Source of the DNA: Chloroflexota bacterium
GTDB lineage: Bacteria > Chloroflexota > Anaerolineae > Promineifilales > Promineifilaceae
Length of the DNA: 39,083 nucleotides
Assembly (NCBI GenBank): GCA_020628815.1
Contig: JAHDEN010000042.1
Location: forward strand, 1-39,083
Direction: 5' to 3'
The translations under genes were made by a program, and so were the position numbers. Positions 33,076 to 39,083 of the stretch are shown here, piece by piece; the first letter of the stretch is position 1; each line of letters begins with the position of its first letter. The notes under the pieces were generated by a model. It was not told where the DNA came from. It saw only the letters and a program-made list of their open reading frames with translations, and ran no database searches.

Positions 33076-34161
33076 TTAAGATGGTAGCTGAATCGGGTTA
33101 ATAATGTCCTGGATAATGAGAATGACCATCAATCCTAATAGCAACATCATACCAACTGCGTGAACCAACCCTTCTCGTTCTGGTTCAATGCGTCGGCCGC
33201 GGATCGCTTCAACGAGTACAAACATGATCCGGCCGCCGTCGAGCGCAGGCAGTGGCAACAAGTTTGTCACGCCTAGAGCTAGGCTAATCGCGCCCATCAC
33301 CCACAAAATATCTTGCAAGCGATTCTGCTCAACAGAAGAGCGGGCCGCTTCACCTGCGATTTGGCTGATGCCAACCACGCTGACCATCCGTACTTCGGAG
33401 CTGTCTACTTGGTTGCGGAAATATTTAACCGGCAGGGTAACCATTTCACGTACCAACTGGTAGCTGGTCAATGCACCGGTCCCCAATGCGGGAAGAACAC
33501 CCATCCGGGTCGTTTCTGCTGTTTCAATTTGCCCCATGCGGATACCTAAAGAGCCTTCTCCTTCAGGGGTGTCCTCTGGCAAACGTGGCACGGCCGCAAG
33601 GGTCTGTTCAGATCCATTCCGGTTAATCAGCAAGCTAACTTCGCCACCGGCCGCATTCCGAATCTCTTCAACCAATACCGCATACGTTTCACCAACCGGT
33701 TGGTCATTGATCTCGATCAAAACATCCCCGGTTTGCAAACCAGCGATTTCGGCCGGTGAATTAGGGGCGATATCGTTGATTTCAACTTGCATAACTGCTC
33801 GCGGCAGTGCAAACAATAGCCCGAAAATCAGAATGGTAAAAATAAAATTAAAGACAGAACCAGCTGCCAATGTCACCAAGCGCGCTCGTTTTGAGCTGGC
33901 CGCCAAGCCACCCTCGACAGTTGGGTCATCTTCTCCGGCCGGGCGTACAAAGCCACCCAGTGGAATCCAGCCGATCACATATTCTGTGCCATTCCGTTCG
34001 AATAGTTTGGCAGCAACCGGTGGAAAACCGATCCCAAATTGTAGAACCTTGATTCCGCTTGATTTAGCCGCAATAAAATGGCCTAGCTCGTGAATCAATA
34101 CAATCGGAGTCAGAACCAAAATAAAGCCGCCGATTGCCCAAAGTATATTTGCTAAATTCAT
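33076..34161 (-). CDS. rseP: Site-2 intramembrane metalloprotease RseP
   Basis: This 361-residue M50B protease has the zinc motif HELGH at about 24-28 (LIHELGHFIAAK) and the second site motif NLLPLPALDGGR at about 300-311. One PDZ domain lies between (about 123-195; VEINDIAPNSPAEIAGLQTGDVL in parts), and there are four membrane helices. It would cut membrane-bound anti-sigma factors or signal-peptide remnants within the bilayer. One PDZ domain, rather than two as in E. coli RseP, is usual for many Gram-positive-like lineages. The gene has its own terminator. It is longer than and unlike the two short M50-like paralogs at 16289-17977. Confidence 0.95.
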   Translation of the reverse strand: MNLANILWAIGGFILVLTPIVLIHELGHFIAAKSSGIKVLQFGIGFPPVAAKLFERNGTEYVIGWIPLGGFVRPAGEDDPTVEGGLAASSKRARLVTLAAGSVFNFIFTILIFGLLFALPRAVMQVEINDIAPNSPAEIAGLQTGDVLIEINDQPVGETYAVLVEEIRNAAGGEVSLLINRNGSEQTLAAVPRLPEDTPEGEGSLGIRMGQIETAETTRMGVLPALGTGALTSYQLVREMVTLPVKYFRNQVDSSEVRMVSVVGISQIAGEAARSSVEQNRLQDILWVMGAISLALGVTNLLPLPALDGGRIMFVLVEAIRGRRIEPEREGLVHAVGMMLLLGLMVILIIQDIINPIQLPS

Positions 34162-34462
34162 AAATTTTTGCGTGCCTCAATCTTCAAGGCATCGTCATAA
34201 TGTTTTGATCTGTGAATGTCAAAAGTTCCAATGGCCACCGAAAAATCGGTTTGTATTGCTCATAAATCAGCTAAGTTATCAGATTTATAGGGGAACTGAC
34301 CGGTTTATTATACGTTTTCTTTCTTGTATCCAGACTTTCTCTAATTGCAAGCTTATGGGATTATCGTCCCAACCATTAGACTAAATACCGTTAAAAACAA
34401 AAAAGGCCTAACAAAGCATTCAAGTTTATTAGACCTTTTCTCTTGAGTTTGTTTGCACCGTT
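34162..34462. other. 301-base gap between rseP and tpiA
   Basis: The stretch holds the tpiA terminator (34401-34439) and presumably the rseP promoter. It is AT-rich, has no CGGCCG site, and the small open frame in it has no supporting signal. Confidence 0.5.
34401..34439 (-). terminator. Rho-independent terminator of tpiA
   Basis: On the minus strand, AAAAGGTCTAA pairs (with one mismatch-type wobble) with TTAGGCCTTTT, followed by TTGTTTTT. The loop is 17 bases. It lies 24 bases after the stop. Confidence 0.75.
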
Positions 34463-35215
34463 TTACAGGGCGTTTTTAACCAGTTCTACAAAGGATGGTT
34501 TTAAGCTAGCACCACCAACTAAGGCGCCGTCCACATTTTCCATCGCCATAATGGCTGCGCAGTTTTCCGGTTTTACACTACCGCCATATTGAATGCGTAC
34601 TTGATCGGCCGTTGTTTGGTCGTACAAATCAGCGACAACACCACGAATCGCATCTCCGATAATTGTGTTGATATCGGCCGGTTCAGCCACACGGCCGGTG
34701 CCAATCGCCCAAATCGGTTCATAGGCGATCACAAGTCCTGCTACATCTGCGGCCGAAATACCGTCTAAGGCCCCTTTGATCTGGCTGCCAACAAACGAAA
34801 CCGTTTCACCAGCTTCGTTTTGAGCAAGGCTTTCGCCACAGCAAATGATGGGGGTCAGCCCGGCCGCCAAGGTAGCTTTCGCCTTTTTGTTAACCCCTTC
34901 GTCTGTTTCGCCAAAATACTCCCGTCTTTCAGAATGGCCTAAAATTACATATTGGCAATAGGGGGTCAGCATGTCTGCCGCTAGTTCACCCGTGAACGCA
35001 CCTTTGGCTTCCCAGTGCATATTTTGAGCACCTACACCCACACGGGTGCCAGCCAAAGCATCTGCCACGGCCGGGATAACAATCGCCGTAGGGCAAAACG
35101 CGACATCGACCCCATCAATTTGATCGAGGTCATTTTTAATTCCATTGACAAATTCAACCGCTGATTCTGCGGTCATATTCATTTTCCAGTTTCCAGCAAT
35201 AATTGGTTTACGCAT
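34463..35215 (-). CDS. tpiA: Triosephosphate isomerase
   Basis: This 250-residue (beta/alpha)8 enzyme interconverts dihydroxyacetone phosphate and glyceraldehyde 3-phosphate in glycolysis. Catalytic residues are all visible: Asn9 and Lys11 in AGNWKMN, His94 in ILGHSERRE, and Glu166 in AYEPIWAIGTG. The phosphate-binding YGGSVKPEN and GALVGGASL loops are at the C-terminus. The length is typical. It is a single-gene transcript with its own terminator. In many related genomes it sits near pgk or gap, but not here. Confidence 0.98.
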   Translation of the reverse strand: MRKPIIAGNWKMNMTAESAVEFVNGIKNDLDQIDGVDVAFCPTAIVIPAVADALAGTRVGVGAQNMHWEAKGAFTGELAADMLTPYCQYVILGHSERREYFGETDEGVNKKAKATLAAGLTPIICCGESLAQNEAGETVSFVGSQIKGALDGISAADVAGLVIAYEPIWAIGTGRVAEPADINTIIGDAIRGVVADLYDQTTADQVRIQYGGSVKPENCAAIMAMENVDGALVGGASLKPSFVELVKNAL

Positions 35216-35305
35216 GATGATGTTTAGAGAGGGATGGGTGATTGAGAAGACTCATCGACCCAAAATGATGTGGTTTGATAAAGAGGGAAAGGGGAAATTT
35301 TAATG

Positions 35306-35345
35306 AGCTGATTGACGAGATAAAGCATCATCTCGTCAATCAGCT
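35306..35345 (-). terminator. Hairpin terminator of the recX-rny transcript
   Basis: 16-bp perfect arms (AGCTGATTGACGAGAT at 35306-35321, complement at 35330-35345) enclose an 8-base loop, 13 bases past the rny stop. The minus-strand tail is only mildly T-rich (CATTAAAATTT). Confidence 0.7.
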
Positions 35346-35358
35346 ATCTGTTCAAAAA

Positions 35359-36927
35359 CTACTTCGCAAAATCTACAGAACGGGTTTCACGAATAACGGT
35401 GACTTGGATTTGTCCCGGATACTGCATGCTGTCTTCAATCGTTTTGGCGATATCGCGTGAAAGTCGGATCGATCCCAGATCGTCTACAGTTCCTGGTTTA
35501 ACCAGAACCCGAATTTCTCGGCCGGCCTGCAGAGCGTATGCGCCTTCAACACCGTCAAACGTGGTCGCAATTTCTTCGAGTGTGCGAATCCGTTTGATGT
35601 AATTCTCTGTGCTTTCGCGCCTAGCACCCGGCCGTGCGCCTGAAATCGAGTCAGCAATCTCAACAATAATCGCTTCGACAGACTCTTGCTCAACTTCATG
35701 ATGGTGGGATGCGACCGCATTGACCACCTGTTTGTGCACTTTGAATCGCTTGATAAAGTCGGCACCAATCTGCGCATGGGTTCCTTCTTGCTCATGGTCC
35801 ATCGCTTTACCAATGTCATGTAAAAATGCGCCGATTTTCGACCGCTCAACGTTAGCGCCTAACTCGGCCGCTAAAATCGCTGCTATCGCACTCGCCTCTA
35901 CCGAGTGGCCCAACTGATTTTGGCCGTAAGAAGTTCGGTATTTTAAGCGCCCCATCATTTTGACAATTTCAGGGTGCAAGCCGTGTACATTGGCTTGGAA
36001 GGCCGCTTCTTCACCCGCTTTGCGGATATCTCGGTTTACATCTTTTTGGGCATCAGAAATCAGCTTTTCAATTCGGGCGGGATGGATCCGGCCGTCATTG
36101 ACCAGTTTGCCCAAGGCCCGTCGGGCAACTTCACGTCGGACCGGGTCAAAGCTAGAAACGGTGACAGCTTCGGGGGTATCGTCGACAATCACATCAACTC
36201 CGGCCGCTTGTTCAAAGGCACGGATATTACGTCCATTACGGCCGATGATCCGCCCTTTCATCTCATCCCCTGGCAGTGGCACAACCGCAATTGTGTTTTC
36301 AGATACCTGATCTGTCGCCACGCGTTGCATCGCCTCGGCGATATATTTCCGTGCTTTCTCTTCGGCTTCATCACGTGAGCGTTCTTCAATCTCGCGCATC
36401 AAACGGGCCATATCTTGGCGCACGTCATCTTCTACCGATTTAAGCAGCTCCGCCCGTGCATCGTCTTGCGACATCGCTGCAACTTTCTCAAGCTCAGCCT
36501 GCCGGCTTTCTTGTAACTTCTCAGCGTCATTTAGCAACTTGTCTAACCGGCTTTGGCGTTTGTTTAAGTTCTGATCCCGCGTTTCAATTTTTTGAGTTTG
36601 CTCATCTAAAATCGATTGGCGCCGGTCTAAACGTTCCTCGGTTTTGGCGATATCCCTGTATCGTCTCTCAACCGCCTTTTCCGCCTCTTGCCTGTTTTGT
36701 CGCGTTTCAGTTTTGGCCTGATTTAATATATTGGCCGATTCTTTTTCAGCTTCTTGGCGTAATCGATTCGCATCGTCACGCGCTTGTTGCATCATTTTCT
36801 CATCATTTGGTTTTAACGACGTGCGGTAAAAAACAGTAGCAACCGCAAGTGCAACGATGAGACCGATTACAAACCCAATGATTACAAAAAGCCAAACTGG
36901 ACCCGGCCCACCTTGTGCTAGTATCAT
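35359..36927 (-). CDS. rny: Ribonuclease Y
   Basis: This 522-residue endoribonuclease starts mRNA decay at the membrane. It has an N-terminal anchor (about 11-34), a long coiled coil (40-205) with many QEAEK-like heptads, a KH RNA-binding domain with GRIIGRNGRNIR at about 225-236, and an HD domain with the metal-binding HDIGKAMDHE starting at His370. A later HHEVE adds further metal ligands. Length and order match the family. It starts directly after the recX stop (TAA then ATG), so the two are co-transcribed. Confidence 0.97.
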   Translation of the reverse strand: MILAQGGPGPVWLFVIIGFVIGLIVALAVATVFYRTSLKPNDEKMMQQARDDANRLRQEAEKESANILNQAKTETRQNRQEAEKAVERRYRDIAKTEERLDRRQSILDEQTQKIETRDQNLNKRQSRLDKLLNDAEKLQESRQAELEKVAAMSQDDARAELLKSVEDDVRQDMARLMREIEERSRDEAEEKARKYIAEAMQRVATDQVSENTIAVVPLPGDEMKGRIIGRNGRNIRAFEQAAGVDVIVDDTPEAVTVSSFDPVRREVARRALGKLVNDGRIHPARIEKLISDAQKDVNRDIRKAGEEAAFQANVHGLHPEIVKMMGRLKYRTSYGQNQLGHSVEASAIAAILAAELGANVERSKIGAFLHDIGKAMDHEQEGTHAQIGADFIKRFKVHKQVVNAVASHHHEVEQESVEAIIVEIADSISGARPGARRESTENYIKRIRTLEEIATTFDGVEGAYALQAGREIRVLVKPGTVDDLGSIRLSRDIAKTIEDSMQYPGQIQVTVIRETRSVDFAK

Positions 36928-37566
36928 TTACTTGTCTCCTTCATCTGGTTCTGACCTCCGCTGCCACAGCTCATCAACTACTTCTCTGATTTCGCCATAA
37001 TTAAATCCCCGTCGCTGAAGGTATCCGGACAGTTTTTTGCGAAAGTCCGCTTCTTCATAGCGCATCAAAGATCTAGCTTTCTTTTCTCCGGCCTGCATAG
37101 CAGCGGTCGAGTTATCTAGTTCGCTAAGCAGATCTTGAATAATCTGCTGATCAACCCCTTTTTGACGTAGTTCTTGTTGGAGCAAAGGGATGCCCCGTGG
37201 CTTAAATCTTGCCCGTTGGTCGATCCAATAACGTGCAAAAGCCGTATCATCTAATAATTCAAGTTCGGTTAACCGGGTAACCACGCGCTCTTGGGCTAAA
37301 TCTTCAATCCCTTTTTCGCGCATTCTGTCCTGCACTTCTTTGGTGCTTCGCGGCCGATTCGTAATCAATCGCAGGGCGATTTCTTTACCTCGCTCGTACT
37401 CTTCTTCGTGCAGTAGCGACGTTATCTTTTCGGCCGAGAGTTCTTGACCAATCTTGAGCCAAGCTGCGTTCAGAATTGAAAGACTAAACGCATACTCTCC
37501 ATCCAAAAAAATATTGACCCGATCTTGTCGCCGCTTTTGACCAGTTATGTCTGTAATAGTGGCCAT
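36928..37566 (-). CDS. recX: Regulatory protein RecX
   Basis: This 212-residue protein binds RecA filaments and limits RecA activity. RecX features are the N-terminal beta region VNIFLDGEYAFSL, YERGKEIALRLI, RPRSTKEVQDRM, LLDDTAFARYWIDQRARFKPRGIPLLQQELRQKG and a three-helix-repeat layout (quoted in short parts; the hallmark is FARxWIxxR). The ATG at 37566 was chosen; the TTG at 37602 would add 12 residues without support. It follows recA but is separated by two hairpins, so some read-through or a separate promoter is needed. rny follows with no gap. Confidence 0.92.
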   Translation of the reverse strand: MATITDITGQKRRQDRVNIFLDGEYAFSLSILNAAWLKIGQELSAEKITSLLHEEEYERGKEIALRLITNRPRSTKEVQDRMREKGIEDLAQERVVTRLTELELLDDTAFARYWIDQRARFKPRGIPLLQQELRQKGVDQQIIQDLLSELDNSTAAMQAGEKKARSLMRYEEADFRKKLSGYLQRRGFNYGEIREVVDELWQRRSEPDEGDK

Positions 37567-37865
37567 AAAACAAAAAACCGTGACACAAACGCGCCACGGC
37601 AATAAACACAGATTCTAATCGACCGCCACAAAAATCAGTTTTAGCAAAACAAGCCGTCTATAAATGACGGGAAAACGAGTGCTTTCATGTTGCTGTAAAC
37701 TGTCCGGTATCGCTTTTGAATACCAGACAGCTTAGTTTCTATGGCCTACTTTTCGCCCGACAGATTGGTCTAATCAGGCTGATACCAGCCGATGAATCGG
37801 CTGTTTAATAACCACTGGTGAGTGGGGTAGATTTCCAAATGCGTTTGTTTGCCGAAGGGCAAAGG

Positions 37866-37897
37866 GTTTAAAAATGCTAACAGTAGCATTTTTAAAC
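37866..37897. terminator. Second hairpin downstream of recA
   Basis: 14-bp perfect arms (GTTTAAAAATGCTA at 37866-37879, complement at 37884-37897) close a 4-base loop, just beyond the first recA hairpin. Confidence 0.6.
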
Positions 37898-37901
37898 TGG
37901 C

Positions 37902-37952
37902 CCCAAAAAGATCAAGAACGGCCGGATAGCAGCCGTTCTTGATCTTTTTGGG
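37902..37952 (-). terminator. recA terminator hairpin
   Basis: 21-bp perfect arms (37902-37922 and 37932-37952) enclose a 9-base loop. The stem starts immediately after the recA stop codon. Its outer pairs are AAAAAG/CTTTTT, the classic form that supplies its own T run on either strand. Confidence 0.85.
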
Positions 37953-38969
37953 TTATTCCTCGATTGTTACTTCTAGGGCTGGTAAACCAGCTTCGACACG
38001 AATAAGATTTTCAATCTCATATAGCATCTCTACGTTTTCTTCGAGGTATCTTTTTGCATTTTCACGCCCTTGGCCAAGCAGTTGCTCGCCATAGCGGAAG
38101 AATGCACCACGTTTCGTGATGATTTCATAGGCGGTGCCCAAATCTAAAACGTCACCAGAGCGAGAGATTCCGACATTAAACATGATATCGAATTCAGCTT
38201 CGGTAAACGGTGGGGCCACCTTATTCTTTTTAACCTTTACGCGGGTCCGGTTCCCAACAACGTCCGTTCCGCCTTTAATCGACTGGATACGACGAATGTC
38301 GAGGCGAACAGATGCGTAAAATTTAAGCGCGTTACCACCGCTGGTGGTTTCGGGGCTGCCGAACATAACGCCAATTTTTGAACGGATCTGGTTGGTAAAG
38401 ATGACAACCGTATTGGTTTGTTTGATAACACCTGCTAGCTTACGTAACGCCTGTGACATGAGGCGAGCTTGCAAACCAACGTGTGAATCTCCCATCTCCC
38501 CCTCAATTTCTGCGCGAGGGACCAAGGCCGCAACCGAGTCAATCACAAGTACGTCAATGGTGCCGGAGCGAATTAATGCTTCAGCGATTTCCAGTGCTTG
38601 TTCACCTGTATCTGGTTGCGAAATGTAGAGCTCTTCAACATTAACGCCGATTTTTTCAGCGTAACTGGGGTCTAAGGCATGCTCCATGTCGATAAATGCG
38701 CATACTCCCCCAATCGCTTGTGATTCAGCGATTATATGTTGACATAAGGTTGTTTTACCCGATGATTCCGGGCCGTAAATTTCGATAATACGACCTTTAG
38801 GAATTCCTCCAACGCCTAATGCGATGTCGAGTGAAATAGAACCGGTTGGGATTACGTCTACATCGAGATGGTTTGCATCTCCCAACCGCATAATCGCGTC
38901 ATCACCAAAACGTTTGTGAATGTTAGCGATTGTACTTTCAAGAGTTTTATCTCTTCCGTTATTTGCCAT
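37953..38969 (-). CDS. recA: Recombinase RecA
   Basis: This 338-residue protein forms filaments on single-stranded DNA for homologous strand exchange and for SOS signalling. The Walker A loop GPESSGKTT is at about 66-74 and Walker [11 protein letters not shown] near 140. The L1/L2 DNA-binding loops lie around [19 protein letters not shown] and [22 protein letters not shown] (short parts quoted). The C-terminal tail is short and acidic (LEVTIEE). No intein is present. The start ATG at 38969 has AAGGG about 11 bases upstream. A 10-bp dyad lies 58-109 bases upstream of the gene. Codon choice is ordinary, but the gene has no CGGCCG site, unlike most genes here. Confidence 0.98.
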   Translation of the reverse strand: MANNGRDKTLESTIANIHKRFGDDAIMRLGDANHLDVDVIPTGSISLDIALGVGGIPKGRIIEIYGPESSGKTTLCQHIIAESQAIGGVCAFIDMEHALDPSYAEKIGVNVEELYISQPDTGEQALEIAEALIRSGTIDVLVIDSVAALVPRAEIEGEMGDSHVGLQARLMSQALRKLAGVIKQTNTVVIFTNQIRSKIGVMFGSPETTSGGNALKFYASVRLDIRRIQSIKGGTDVVGNRTRVKVKKNKVAPPFTEAEFDIMFNVGISRSGDVLDLGTAYEIITKRGAFFRYGEQLLGQGRENAKRYLEENVEMLYEIENLIRVEAGLPALEVTIEE

Positions 38970-39026
38970 TTTAATATCACAACCCTTTAGCTATGTTAAG
39001 AATTGTGGTCTCCATACATGTTGTGT

Positions 39027-39078
39027 TTAGGCGATCTAATCGAAAAAAGCGTTCAGTTTGCAATTTTGGATCGCCTAA
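39027..39078. promoter_or_regulatory. Dyad upstream of recA
   Basis: TTAGGCGATC (39027-39036) and GATCGCCTAA (39069-39078) are perfect complements 32 bases apart. They could be a pair of half-sites for a regulator of recA or the terminator stem of a gene beyond the edge. No known LexA box was recognised. Confidence 0.35.
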
Positions 39079-39083
39079 TGACT

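Larger units (their letters stand above)
37567..37952. other. 386-base recA-recX gap with several hairpins
   Basis: It contains the recA terminator (37902-37952), a second hairpin (37866-37897) and an 8-bp dyad CAGCCGAT/ATCGGCTG (37786-37793 and 37796-37803) that may be an operator or small terminator. There is no convincing gene. A recX promoter probably lies between 37567 and 37780. Confidence 0.5.

Noticed and set aside
1..39083. Genome-wide recoding of TGA to Trp or Gly
   Set aside because: Trp and Gly positions in all genes use standard codons; TGA appears in frame only at catalytic Cys positions.
1..39083. tRNA, rRNA or CRISPR arrays
   Set aside because: No cloverleaf, rRNA stretch or regularly spaced repeat was found on either strand by eye.
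38970..39083. LexA/SOS box before recA
   Set aside because: I see a 10-bp dyad but no match to the known CGAAC-N4-GTTCG or CTGT-N8-ACAG boxes.

Overview
The window looks like chromosomal DNA of a bacterium from the Chloroflexota (Anaerolineae or Caldilineae-like). This is an inference from protein style. There are many lipoproteins with Thr-Pro-rich or Glu-Val-rich linkers, a CSLREAI-type beta-helix surface protein, a PntAA/PntAB/PntB transhydrogenase, an aldehyde:ferredoxin oxidoreductase, no sign of outer-membrane assembly genes, and middling GC. About 32 protein genes are visible. I saw no rRNA, tRNA or CRISPR array.

Layout: 1-707 is a cut-off SurA/PpiC-type membrane foldase (-). 872-1499 is rpsF-rpsR (-) with a structured leader. 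1741-4805 holds an alpha/beta hydrolase (+), RdgB (-) and a lipoprotein (+). 4898-7360 is a GAF/GAF/PAS histidine kinase (-). 7604-9361 is an aldehyde:ferredoxin oxidoreductase (-). 9482-11944 is a secreted beta-helix protein (-). A 0.7-kb gap follows, then the pnt operon (12673-15579, +). 15656-19585 (-) holds a FrnE-like DsbA protein, two paralogous M50-like membrane proteases and an M32 carboxypeptidase. 19873-23660 (+) holds a PhnD-like lipoprotein and two GT2 glycosyltransferases, separated by a 249-bp MITE-like insertion. 23657-25302 (-) holds a sedoheptulose-phosphate isomerase-like protein and a repeat lipoprotein. 25418-29221 (+) holds a secreted HEYMH zincin, a DsbA-like lipoprotein and a hexapeptide acyltransferase. 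29218-32910 (-) is HEAT protein, peptidase-MA-like protein and TrmFO. 33076-38969 (-) is RseP, TpiA, RNase Y, RecX and RecA.

The main discovery is that both thiol-disulfide oxidoreductases of the DsbA superfamily are interrupted by an in-frame TGA at the first catalytic position of CxxC: U-P-W-C at 16220-16222 (-) and U-P-N-C at 27816-27818 (+). Homology continues without a frame change on both sides, and each TGA is followed by a small hairpin at a distance typical of bacterial SECIS elements. TGA ends only 1 of 31 genes whose stop is visible (21 TAA, 9 TAG). The simplest reading is two selenocysteine enzymes, one cytoplasmic and one a lipoprotein; UGA decoded as cysteine is the main alternative.

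Other signals: the palindrome CGGCCG occurs about 120 times (roughly 7-8 expected by composition), almost always inside genes, like cyanobacterial HIP1. There is a clean non-autonomous insertion with 14-bp inverted ends and a 9-bp target duplication. Several intergenic hairpins are built from short repeated words. The window is rich in membrane and secreted metalloproteases.
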